Of a stretch of 64,000 bases of DNA, positions 43,975 to 52,429 are shown in pieces. Both the position numbers and the translations under genes were made by a program. Source of the DNA: Lachnospiraceae bacterium (lineage in GTDB: Bacteria; Bacillota; Clostridia; Lachnospirales; Lachnospiraceae); NCBI GenBank assembly GCA_017442865.1, contig JAFRXK010000043.1:21996-85995 (forward strand), read 5' to 3'. Under the pieces are notes generated by a model. The model did not search any database, was not told where the DNA came from, and worked only from the letters and a program-made list of their open reading frames with translations. Position 1 is the first letter of the stretch; the number at the start of each line of letters is the position of its first letter.

Positions 43975-46083
43975 ATGCAGTATAATATTGATGTAGTAAG
44001 ACTCAGGGAGGATACCCTTACAGTTGCAGGCTGGGCTGTTGGGGAAAGCATTGAAGATGATGTAAAGTTTGAGGTAAAGGATTCCTCTGGTGAAGTGATA
44101 CCGGCGGATATTGTCATGATGAACCGCTTTGACATTACAAGAGAGATATTTCATTCAAACAGCGATAAGATGTTTGGATTTGACATAAGATTTAAGGTCA
44201 GCGATGACCGGGTATATTATCTTTGCATGAGCTGCAAAGGAAAAGAGATAAAAGAGAAGCTGTCTATTAAAAAGATTAAAAAGCAGGGCGGCAAGAAATC
44301 AATATTGGATAAGAGCCTTCAGTATTTTAAATCCTACGGCCTCAAATCATTTGTTACAAAGGTAGGCACGAAGCTTAAGGAAAGGAAGCTGCCTTATGAT
44401 GAGTGGAGGCTTAGGGTGATACTTGATGAGGAAGCACTTAAGGCTCAGAGAAATCATAAATTTGATATATCGCCTAAGTTCTCAATAGTCGTTCCGCTTT
44501 ACAGGACAGACGAGGTCTTTTTAAATGAGATGATTGCTTCGGTTCAGGCGCAGACCTATGAAAACTGGGAGCTGTGCCTTGCGGACGGAAGCGGAAGCGG
44601 CTACACTCTTGAAAAGGCAGTAGAGCAATTTGTTAAGGATGACCGTATAAAATATAAGCAGCTTGATGACAATTTCGGTATAGCAGGAAATACAAACGCC
44701 GCACTTGATATGGCGGCAGGCGATTATGTGGTGCTTTTAGACCATGATGATTTGCTTTCACCGGATGCATTATATGAATGTGTGGCAGCGGTAAATAAAA
44801 ATATAGACTGTGACATCATTTATTCGGACGAGGACAAGATTGACCAGACAGGAAAGCATTACAGCGAGCCGCATTTCAAGCCGGATTTTAATATTGACCT
44901 GCTTAGAAATGTTAATTATATCTGCCATCTTTTTGTGGTAAAAAGGGATATAGTAAATTCAATAGGCGGCTTTAAGTCGGAATATGATGGGGCGCAGGAT
45001 TATGATTTTATTTTCAGGTGCATAGAAAATTCAAAGATAATTGTGCATATACCTAAGGTGCTGTATCATTGGCGCATCAGCGGCACATCGACAGCCATGG
45101 ACCCGGAGTCAAAGCTTTACGCCTTCAAGGCAGGAGCACGCGCAATTGAGGACCATTGTACGAGAATGGGGCTTAAGGTGCATGTGTATGAGGGAATGAT
45201 GCCGGGATACTACAGGACGGTGTTTGAATTAAATGACAGACCGCCGGTGTCGGTTATTATTCCGAACAAGGACCACATTCAGGACCTTGATAAGTGTCTG
45301 CGCTCACTGTTTGAGGTGTCGTCCTATGAAAATATAGAAGTAATAGTTGTGGAAAACAATAGCACCGAGGAGAGCACATTTAAATATTACGAGGATATTG
45401 TTAAAAAATATGACAAGGTAAAGGTCGTTTTCTGGGAAGGTCAGGGCTTTAACTTTTCTGCAATCAATAATTTCGGGGCTTCAAAGGCATCCGGCGAGTA
45501 TTTGCTTTTATTAAATAATGACACTGAGATAATTAACAGCGACTGCATTGACGAGCTTTTAGGCTACGGACAGAGAGAGGACGCAGGCATAGTCGGAGCA
45601 AGACTTTTATATGAAGATAATACGCTGCAGCATGCGGGCGTGGTTATAGGCTTTGGCGGAATTGCGGGACATGCCTTTGTCGGACTGCACAAGGATGAAA
45701 AATGCTATTTCCTGCGTTCAATGTGCGCACAGGACTTAAGCGCTGTGACGGCAGCGTGTATGCTTGTGAAAAAAAGCGTATTTGACGAGGTGGGCGGCTT
45801 AAATGAGGAGCTTGCCGTGGCGTTTAATGATATTGATTTCTGCTTAAAGGTCAGAGAAGCGGGGAAGCTTGTAATATATAATCCTTATGCACAGCTTTAT
45901 CATTATGAATCAAAATCAAGGGGACTGGAGGACAGTCCTGAGAAAATAGCGAGATTTAATAAAGAAGTCGGAACCTTTAAGGAGCGCTGGCAGGATATAC
46001 TTAAAGCCGGAGACCCGTTCTATAATCCGAATCTTACACTAAGAGACACAAATTTTGCACTGAAGGATTTAGATAAGGAGTAG
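43975..46083 (+). CDS. Double GT2 glycosyltransferase, paralogue of 34556 gene
   Basis: This 702-residue protein starts with one GW-type beta unit (about residues 15-85, LTVAGWAVGE) and carries two GT2 domains. The first (about 170-370) has FSIVVPLYRTDE and LLDHDD; the second (about 425-660) has VSVIIPNKDH and LLNNDTEI. The closing NDIDFCLKVREAG and YHYESKSRG match the paralogue at 34556-37060, which has one more GW unit. Both may build the backbone repeat. GGAAGAGG 8 bases upstream supports ATG 43975. Confidence 0.88.
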   Translation: MQYNIDVVRLREDTLTVAGWAVGESIEDDVKFEVKDSSGEVIPADIVMMNRFDITREIFHSNSDKMFGFDIRFKVSDDRVYYLCMSCKGKEIKEKLSIKKIKKQGGKKSILDKSLQYFKSYGLKSFVTKVGTKLKERKLPYDEWRLRVILDEEALKAQRNHKFDISPKFSIVVPLYRTDEVFLNEMIASVQAQTYENWELCLADGSGSGYTLEKAVEQFVKDDRIKYKQLDDNFGIAGNTNAALDMAAGDYVVLLDHDDLLSPDALYECVAAVNKNIDCDIIYSDEDKIDQTGKHYSEPHFKPDFNIDLLRNVNYICHLFVVKRDIVNSIGGFKSEYDGAQDYDFIFRCIENSKIIVHIPKVLYHWRISGTSTAMDPESKLYAFKAGARAIEDHCTRMGLKVHVYEGMMPGYYRTVFELNDRPPVSVIIPNKDHIQDLDKCLRSLFEVSSYENIEVIVVENNSTEESTFKYYEDIVKKYDKVKVVFWEGQGFNFSAINNFGASKASGEYLLLLNNDTEIINSDCIDELLGYGQREDAGIVGARLLYEDNTLQHAGVVIGFGGIAGHAFVGLHKDEKCYFLRSMCAQDLSAVTAACMLVKKSVFDEVGGLNEELAVAFNDIDFCLKVREAGKLVIYNPYAQLYHYESKSRGLEDSPEKIARFNKEVGTFKERWQDILKAGDPFYNPNLTLRDTNFALKDLDKE

Positions 46084-46187
46084 GAATTAAAAGACTGCCC
46101 GGCGCAGAATGCACAGCATAGGCAGAGATGCTATCCGAATAACTAAAAATAAAAAAACTATTTGTTTATTAAAAATGTGTGAAATGC

Positions 46188-46216
46188 TTGATATTATGTT
46201 ATCATAAAGCTATAAT
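46188..46216 (+). promoter_or_regulatory. Strong sigma-A promoter before GT2 gene
   Basis: TTGATA (46188-46193), a 17-base spacer and TATAAT (46211-46216), 38 bases before the ATG at 46255. It probably drives the GT2, priming transferase and LCP genes. Confidence 0.75.
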
Positions 46217-46254
46217 AATGTTTATTGTAATATTTACAGGGTTGGGTTGTTTGT

Positions 46255-47226
46255 ATGAAGGTTACAGTTGTAATACCAAACTATAACGGAATATCCTTCT
46301 TGAAGGATTGCATGGATTCATTAGAAAAGCAGACATATAAGGATTTTTCCGTGCTTGTGGTTGATAATGCTTCAAAGGACACAAGCGCACAGTTCCTTCA
46401 GGAGAACTATCCATGGGTGGAGGTTCTAGAGCTTGATAAGAATTACGGCTTTTCGGGAGCGGTCAACAAGGGAATTGCACATGCGAAGTCTGAGTATGTG
46501 ATTCTTTTGAACAATGATACCGCATCCGATGAGAATTATGTAGCCGAGCTTGTTAAGTGCATGGACAAGGATGAAAAGATTTTTTCCGCCAACCCGAAGA
46601 TGATACAGATGTACAACAAGGAGCTGCTTGATGACGCGGGAGATATGTATTCTGTCATAGGCTGGGGCTTTCAGCGCGGCGTAGGGCAGAAGTCCTCCGG
46701 ATATAACAGAGAATGCAGGATATTTTCATCATGCGCCGGGGCGGCAATCTACCGCAGAAGCGTATTTGATGAAATCGGCATGTTTGACGAGATGCATTTT
46801 GCTTATCTTGAGGACATTGATGTAGGGTACCGCGCAAGAATTGCCGGATATAAGAATGTGTACTGCCCGGCTTCGATAGTTTATCATGTTGGAAGCGGTA
46901 CAAGCGGTTCAAAGTACAATGATTTCAAGGTGAAGCTTGCCGCGCGCAACGGTATATATCTTAATTACAAGAACATGCCGTTACTTATGTTGGTCATCAA
47001 TTTTATACCTATAGCCTTCGGGATGCTTGTCAAGTATCTGTTCTTTCTGAAAAAGGGCTTCGGGAAGGCATACACCGGGGGCGTAAAAGAGGGCATAAAG
47101 ACCTGCAGAAGCTGTAAAAAGGTGCGCTTTAAGCTAAAGAACCTTTGGTCATATATAAGAATTGAATTTGAACTTATAGTTAATTTGTTTATTTATATAT
47201 TCGAATTTATTAAAAGAAAATTATAA
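46255..47226 (+). CDS. GT2 glycosyltransferase (WbbL-like)
   Basis: This 323-residue enzyme starts VTVVIPNYNGISFLKDCM and has VDNASKDTS, LLNNDTAS (DXD-type site), SCAGAAIYRR and AYLEDIDVGYRAR, the pattern of WbbL-type rhamnosyltransferases. C-terminal hydrophobic segments attach it to the membrane. It lies 12 bases before the priming transferase gene, so it may add the second sugar to the lipid-linked intermediate. Donor dTDP-rhamnose is plausible given rfbC. Confidence 0.88.
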   Translation: MKVTVVIPNYNGISFLKDCMDSLEKQTYKDFSVLVVDNASKDTSAQFLQENYPWVEVLELDKNYGFSGAVNKGIAHAKSEYVILLNNDTASDENYVAELVKCMDKDEKIFSANPKMIQMYNKELLDDAGDMYSVIGWGFQRGVGQKSSGYNRECRIFSSCAGAAIYRRSVFDEIGMFDEMHFAYLEDIDVGYRARIAGYKNVYCPASIVYHVGSGTSGSKYNDFKVKLAARNGIYLNYKNMPLLMLVINFIPIAFGMLVKYLFFLKKGFGKAYTGGVKEGIKTCRSCKKVRFKLKNLWSYIRIEFELIVNLFIYIFEFIKRKL

Positions 47227-47238
47227 CAGGTAAGTAAT

Positions 47239-48645
47239 ATGATTAAAAGTAACCAAAGAGGCTTGAATATTACGCATATTATCGTAGATGCGCTTATAAT
47301 AGTTATATCATACGCTTTATCATATTTTATTATGTTTGGCGGCGTGTTTACAGATAAGCTGCCGGCACTCCCACCGGAGGTATATGGTACTGCGCTGGCG
47401 TTTATTCTGCCGGGAGCACTTCTTCTCTACTGGATATTCAATTTGTATTCTCCGAAGAGGATACAGAGTATCCGTTTTGAGATTGCAAATATTATAAAAG
47501 CGAATGCAGTAAGTCTTCTTATTGTAACCATGATTCTCTACCTTGCGAAGGATAAGCTTATAGGCTTCTCAAGACCTATGGTTTTTATCTTCTTTGGATT
47601 GAATGTGTTCTTAGAGATATTATTCAGAGGCGTTGTAAGAAAGATATTAAAGAGCCTCAGAACACATGGCTACAACCAGAAGCATGTGCTGCTTATAGGC
47701 TACAGCCGCGCCGCTCAGAGCTACATTGACAGAGTGGTTGCAAACCCTTCATGGGGCTACAGAATCAGAGGAATCCTTGACGACACCCAGCCAAGAGGAG
47801 TGGAGTACAAGGGCGTGAAGGTTTTAGCAAAGACCGAGAATCTCGCTGAGATACTTGATTTTAACAGACTTGATGAGATTGCGATTACGCTCGGACTTGG
47901 AGAATACGACAAGCTGGCAAGCATAGTTGCGGCGTGTGAGAAGTCAGGAGTACATACAAAGTTTATTCCTGACTACGATAACGTAATCCCTACGAAGCCT
48001 TACACAGAGGATTTGCTGGGACTTCCTATCGTGCATATAAGAAATGTGCCGCTTAATGACCCGCTTAACGCTTCAACAAAGAGATTTTTTGACATTATCG
48101 GTGCGATACTCGCAATAATTATTTTTTCACCGGTCATGCTTGCAGCCGCAATATCGGTTAAGCTTTCGTCAAAGGGTCCTGTTATTTATAAGCAGGAGCG
48201 CATAGGCAAGCATAACCGTCCATTTAATATGTACAAATTCCGCTCAATGAGAGTTCAGAAGGAAGAGGAAGAAAAGAAATGCTGGACAACAGCAGATGAC
48301 CCGAGAGTTACCGAGGTCGGCAAATTTATCAGAAAGACAAGTGTGGATGAACTGCCACAGTTATTTAATGTGCTCAAGGGTGATATGAGCCTTATCGGAC
48401 CGAGACCGGAAAGGCCGCAGTTCGTTGAGCAGTTTAAGGAAGAGATTCCAAGATACATGGTTAAGCACCAGGTTAGACCGGGTATGACAGGCTGGGCGCA
48501 GGTGAATGGCTTCAGAGGTGATACATCAATTACCGAGAGAATCAACTGTGATTTATATTATATTGAAAACTGGTCATTAGGACTTGATTTAAAGATATTA
48601 TTCCTGACGGTATTTAAAGGATTTGTTAATAAAAATGCATATTAA
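47239..48645 (+). CDS. Undecaprenyl-phosphate sugar-1-phosphate transferase
   Basis: This 468-residue priming enzyme (WcaJ/WbaP class) starts glycan assembly by moving a sugar-1-phosphate from a nucleotide sugar onto undecaprenyl phosphate. It has about four N-terminal helices, a CoA-binding-like middle domain (about 140-270) and a helix (about 282-304). The catalytic domain shows FNMYKFRSM, SVDELPQLFNVLKGDMSLIG, GPRPERPQ and RPGMTGWAQVNG. It is followed by the LCP gene 21 bases on. Confidence 0.92.
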   Translation: MIKSNQRGLNITHIIVDALIIVISYALSYFIMFGGVFTDKLPALPPEVYGTALAFILPGALLLYWIFNLYSPKRIQSIRFEIANIIKANAVSLLIVTMILYLAKDKLIGFSRPMVFIFFGLNVFLEILFRGVVRKILKSLRTHGYNQKHVLLIGYSRAAQSYIDRVVANPSWGYRIRGILDDTQPRGVEYKGVKVLAKTENLAEILDFNRLDEIAITLGLGEYDKLASIVAACEKSGVHTKFIPDYDNVIPTKPYTEDLLGLPIVHIRNVPLNDPLNASTKRFFDIIGAILAIIIFSPVMLAAAISVKLSSKGPVIYKQERIGKHNRPFNMYKFRSMRVQKEEEEKKCWTTADDPRVTEVGKFIRKTSVDELPQLFNVLKGDMSLIGPRPERPQFVEQFKEEIPRYMVKHQVRPGMTGWAQVNGFRGDTSITERINCDLYYIENWSLGLDLKILFLTVFKGFVNKNAY

Positions 48646-48666
48646 TATGTATTGGAAAGGGCAGAT

Positions 48667-49794
48667 ATGGATAATCAGTTAACTGAATATGAGTTAAGAA
48701 GAAGAAAACAGCAGAGAATTGCACAGAAGAAAAAGAAGGCTGCAAAGAGAAGAAGACGCAAGATACTTATTTTTATGGCAGAGCTTATGGTATTCTTTGT
48801 TGTAGTTGTCGCACTGTTTGGTATTACAAAGTGGGACAAGATACAGAAGCCTTCCTTCACAAAAAATGAGATTAAGGTAAATGAAGACATCAATGAAGAT
48901 GTTTTAGAGGTTATGAAGGGCTACAGCACCTATGTATTATTCGGCGTTGACGCCAGAGACAGGGATCAGCTTGATAAGGGTATTCACAGCGATACAATTA
49001 TGATTGTGTCAGTAGACCACGACACCGGAGATATCAGAATAGTGTCTGTATTCAGAGATACATATTTATGTGTGTCTGAGGAGGACAAATTCGGTAAGAT
49101 TAACGGCGCTTATATGACAGGCGGCCCGCTCAATGCAATTAATATGTTAAACCGTAATTTTGACTTAAGTATTGACGGTTATGTGACGGTTAACTGGTAC
49201 GCTCTTGCAAAGACCATAGACCTGCTTGGAGGTGTAGAGGTCAATATAACAGAAGACATGATAAACAACCCTAAGCATGGAAATATGCTCAACGGTTATA
49301 TTATTGAGACCTCGCAGAGTACAGGCGTTCCTTCAATGGGCGTTGACAAACCGGGACTTCAGACGCTTAATGGTATTCAGGCGGTTGCATACAGCCGTAT
49401 CCGTTATGTATCGGGTGGCGACTATACAAGAACCGAGCACCAGCGAGAGGTTGTCGGACTTATGTTTGAAAAGGCAAAGAAGATGAGCTTCGGACAGTTG
49501 AATTCAATTATTGACGAGGTGCTTCCGAACATTTCAACCAATATTGATATCGGTGAGGCTTTATCGCTTGCGAAGCTTATAACCAAGTACAATATTATCA
49601 TGGGCGAGGGCTTCCCGTATGAAAAGACAACAAAGCGTATTCCTGAGCTGAACAACGCAGACTGCGTTCTTACCATTGATTTTGCAAGTAATGTTGCGCG
49701 CATGCATGATGCTCTTTATGGCAGCGGCGCCTCCTATGTTCCATCATCAGAGGTTCAGAGAATCCAGAAGATTATTGAAAAACAGATTGATTGA
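48667..49794 (+). CDS. LCP (LytR-CpsA-Psr) family glycopolymer ligase
   Basis: This 375-residue protein has a basic N-terminus, one membrane helix (about residues 37-57) and an outside LCP domain (about 90-330). FGVDARDRD, HSDTIMIVSVD and VSVFRDTYL contain the conserved Arg/Asp residues that bind the polyprenyl pyrophosphate; AYSRIRYVSGGDYTRTEHQR is the second conserved block. LCP proteins attach glycans to peptidoglycan. GGAAAGGG supports ATG 48667. A terminator follows, closing the locus. Confidence 0.92.
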   Translation: MDNQLTEYELRRRKQQRIAQKKKKAAKRRRRKILIFMAELMVFFVVVVALFGITKWDKIQKPSFTKNEIKVNEDINEDVLEVMKGYSTYVLFGVDARDRDQLDKGIHSDTIMIVSVDHDTGDIRIVSVFRDTYLCVSEEDKFGKINGAYMTGGPLNAINMLNRNFDLSIDGYVTVNWYALAKTIDLLGGVEVNITEDMINNPKHGNMLNGYIIETSQSTGVPSMGVDKPGLQTLNGIQAVAYSRIRYVSGGDYTRTEHQREVVGLMFEKAKKMSFGQLNSIIDEVLPNISTNIDIGEALSLAKLITKYNIIMGEGFPYEKTTKRIPELNNADCVLTIDFASNVARMHDALYGSGASYVPSSEVQRIQKIIEKQID

Positions 49795-49830
49795 TAAGCA
49801 TCAATTGTTTATATGAATGTATTTCCAGGA

Positions 49831-49863
49831 CGGAGACCGGTTTTTGCCGGCCTTCGTTTTTTT
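49831..49863 (+). terminator. Rho-independent terminator closing the glycan locus
   Basis: CGGAGACCGG (49831-49840), loop TTTTTG region, CCGGCCTTCG with G-U pairs, then about seven T. Confidence 0.8.
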
Positions 49864-49866
49864 GAG

Positions 49867-49996
49867 GGGATAACCAGAATTTTGGGATAACCAAATTTTT
49901 TAGAGGCTTGCCATAATAATAAGCCAGCCGGAATTTTTAGGGAGGTGCCAAAATAATTAACCAGCCAGAATTTTTAGGGGGTGCCAAAATTTTTTT
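49867..49996. repeat. Degenerate 38-bp tandem repeats, non-coding
   Basis: Two clear units at 49921-49958 and 49959-49996 share CCAGCC.GAATTTTTAGGG and a GTGCCAAAAT end. Less perfect units precede them from 49867. Along with the terminator they fill the 334-base gap before the HtrA-like gene; I see no gene there. Confidence 0.75.
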
Positions 49997-50128
49997 GCGG
50001 ATTAAGCCTTGTTTTTCGGCATGTTTAAAAAGATTTTTCATGTTTTTTAACGAAGTGAACACAAATAGAACACAATTTATTATTATCATAATACCATAAA
50101 GAGAAAAAAAGCAGGGAGGCATTTTATT

Positions 50129-51991
50129 ATGAAGGAATTTGATGATATGAATTTTGAAGATATTAATGAAAGGTTTAACCGTGAAATTGCCGGACAGGCA
50201 GACAGCCTCTCATCAGATGCAGCACAGGCAGGAAATATGGTATCGGACACAGCGCAGGCTGCAGCAGCACAGGCAGAGAATATGGTATCGGACACAGCGC
50301 AGGCTGCGGCAGCACAGGCAGGAAATATGGTATCGGACACAGCACAGGCTGCAGCGACACAGGCAGAGAATATTGCATCTGATATGAATCATGCGGCGAC
50401 AGAGGCAAAGCAGGGACTGTATGACAGACTTGACGAGCATGGATATTTTGAGACCGACCAGATATTACATTCACAGAATACAGAGAATCAGCAGAATGCA
50501 TATAATCAGCAGAGTGCATATAATCAGCAGAATGCATATAATCAGCAGAATGCATATAACCCGCAGAATGCATATAATCAGCAGAGTGCAGTGACATATG
50601 CTGCAGCGGGCGCAGGAAGATATTCAAATGAAACTGTAGACAACAGAGAATATCAGAAGCTCAGAGAGCAGGCTGACAAGAAGGCAGAAAAGGCAGGCAG
50701 GGCAGAGAGCAAAAAGTCAGCCGAAAAAAAGACGAAGAAGAAAAATCACTGGTTTTTAAAGGGAGTTGCATGCCTGCTTGCGGCTATTATGCTCGGCAGT
50801 CTGGCTGCAGGAGCATTTATAGGGGTTATGCACCTGTCAGGCTATGATGACAAGCTGGAGAAGGTTCTTGACGCTGCAAATGCGCCGCAGGCACTGCATG
50901 TAAGCGGTACAGTAGATGATGAAAGCACAGCCGTAAATAACGCAAATGTTTCAAGCGGAGCGATAGATACAGGAGTTTCTGAGGTCGTTAAAAAGACAAT
51001 GCCTGCGATTGTTGCGATAACAAGCAAGATAATATATGAATCAAACAATCCTTTTGATTTCTTCTTTAATAATGGCGGCAGCCGTGAGACAACAGGCGCT
51101 GGTTCAGGTATTATTATCGGACAGAATGACAAGCAGCTCCTTATGGTTACAAATTATCATGTCGTTGAAGATGCATCATCACTTATTGTAACCTTCGTTG
51201 ATGGAAAAGAAGCTCCGGCAACAGTTAAGGGCTTTTCAGAGGAGAAAGATTTAGCAGTTGTTACGGTTGAATTGAGTGATCTTGAGGATACAACACATGA
51301 TGCAATCAGTGCAATCACATTCGGAGATTCAGAGCAGCTTGCTCTTGGAGATAAAGTAATTGCAATAGGTAATGCACTTGGATACGGACAGTCGGTAACT
51401 GTAGGTTATGTGAGCGCATTAAGCAGGGATGTAACTATTAAGAATATTACAAGGAATCTGCTCCAGACAGATGCCGCAATCAATCCGGGAAACAGTGGCG
51501 GCGCACTTATAAATGTTAAGGGTGAGTTAATCGGTATAAATTCTGCAAAGTATTCAGATACCCAGGTTGAGGGCGTCGGCTATGCAATTCCTATAACTCA
51601 GGTTAAGGACCTTATAGAAGAGCTTATGAACAAGGAGCCCCTTAAGGAGGTTGAAGAATCTCAGGCATCATTTTTAGGAATAACACCTGCAGATGTAGAC
51701 AGCTCATCAGCATATCTTTACAATATGCCTCAGGGTGTATATGTATATGCGCTTACTGAGAACGGTCCGGCAGCAAAGAGCGGAATCTTAGAAAGAGATA
51801 TTATTACAAGCATAGATGATAATAAGATAACAAGCAGCGAGGATCTTTTAAAGACACTCAAATATTATCCGGGCGGCAAGACAGTCGATGTTACTGTCCA
51901 GAGAATTGTAGACAATCAGTATCAGGAAATGGTGATATCGGTTGAGCTCGGACTTAAATCAGATTATGTAAAAGAAGAAGATAATAATTAA
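50129..51991 (+). CDS. HtrA-like S1C serine protease with repeat-rich N-terminus
   Basis: This 620-residue protein has a cytoplasmic N-terminal part with four units near NMVSDTAQAAAAQAE (residues 36-90) and about six QQNAYN units (120-152). A basic stretch (180-206), one membrane helix (209-235), an outside trypsin-like domain and a PDZ domain (about 515-610) follow. Catalytic residues are H344 (TNYHVVEDA), D374 (KDLAVV) and S456 (NPGNSGGAL). It probably degrades damaged exported proteins. The unusually long 206-residue inside segment may be disordered or a binding region. GGGAGG precedes the ATG. Confidence 0.9.
   Translation: MKEFDDMNFEDINERFNREIAGQADSLSSDAAQAGNMVSDTAQAAAAQAENMVSDTAQAAAAQAGNMVSDTAQAAATQAENIASDMNHAATEAKQGLYDRLDEHGYFETDQILHSQNTENQQNAYNQQSAYNQQNAYNQQNAYNPQNAYNQQSAVTYAAAGAGRYSNETVDNREYQKLREQADKKAEKAGRAESKKSAEKKTKKKNHWFLKGVACLLAAIMLGSLAAGAFIGVMHLSGYDDKLEKVLDAANAPQALHVSGTVDDESTAVNNANVSSGAIDTGVSEVVKKTMPAIVAITSKIIYESNNPFDFFFNNGGSRETTGAGSGIIIGQNDKQLLMVTNYHVVEDASSLIVTFVDGKEAPATVKGFSEEKDLAVVTVELSDLEDTTHDAISAITFGDSEQLALGDKVIAIGNALGYGQSVTVGYVSALSRDVTIKNITRNLLQTDAAINPGNSGGALINVKGELIGINSAKYSDTQVEGVGYAIPITQVKDLIEELMNKEPLKEVEESQASFLGITPADVDSSSAYLYNMPQGVYVYALTENGPAAKSGILERDIITSIDDNKITSSEDLLKTLKYYPGGKTVDVTVQRIVDNQYQEMVISVELGLKSDYVKEEDNN
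50234..50590 (+). repeat. 45-bp and 18-bp coding repeats in the HtrA-like gene
   Basis: Four 45-base units begin at 50234, 50279, 50324 and 50369 (the last is degenerate). A second run of about six 18-base units, AATCAGCAGAATGCATAT type, lies at about 50480-50590. Both keep the frame. Confidence 0.9.
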
Positions 51992-52029
51992 ACAATTACC
52001 TTATTTGTAGTCTCCTATACTAGTAAACC

Positions 52030-52076
52030 AAAAGCAGGCTTATGCATTCCCCCCATCAAAGCATTTGCCTGCTTTT
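52030..52076 (+). terminator. Terminator of the HtrA-like gene
   Basis: AAAAGCAGGC (52030-52039) pairs with GCCTGCTTTT (52067-52076), with inner ATGC/GCAT pairing. The stem itself ends in the T-run and has A-runs on the other side. Confidence 0.75.
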
Positions 52077-52194
52077 GCGTGTGGTAAAAATAAGATGAGG
52101 ACTTCATGAGGCATCTGCCTGCCTGTGCGTTTAAAGTTTAGCGAAAGTTTAATCTTTTTAATGAGGATTTAACAAATGAAGGTATATATGATTG

Positions 52195-52224
52195 TTGCTA
52201 AATCGGGTAGATTTATGTTATTAT
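52195..52224 (+). promoter_or_regulatory. Probable sigma-A promoter of clpX
   Basis: TTGCTA (52195-52200), an 18-base spacer and TATTAT (52219-52224), about 200 bases before clpX. No CtsR or CIRCE-like site was seen. Confidence 0.45.
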
Positions 52225-52288
52225 AAATCATGCTGGTAGTCAGGTTTGAAGAAATCGAGAAAAAGAAGCTTGTTTTTAAACGCAAGTT

Positions 52289-52375
52289 GACTGCGAACTA
52301 AAAAAGCGCATATATAGTCAATCGCTCGCACATGTCGGGATGACTGCAAATTGAAAAAGCGCAGCTGCGGTCAAC
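52289..52375. repeat. Two imperfect 34-bp repeats in the clpX leader
   Basis: Units at 52289-52322 and 52342-52375 share TGACTGC.AA.T.AAAAAGCG and a GTCAA end. A weaker third start, CCTGCAAATAA, follows near 52397. With the HtrA terminator and promoter, this is all I see in the 438-base gap. Confidence 0.65.
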
Positions 52376-52429
52376 CATGAGACGAAAGCAAGCCGCCTGC
52401 AAATAAATAAGAAAGAACAGTGGGTAGAG

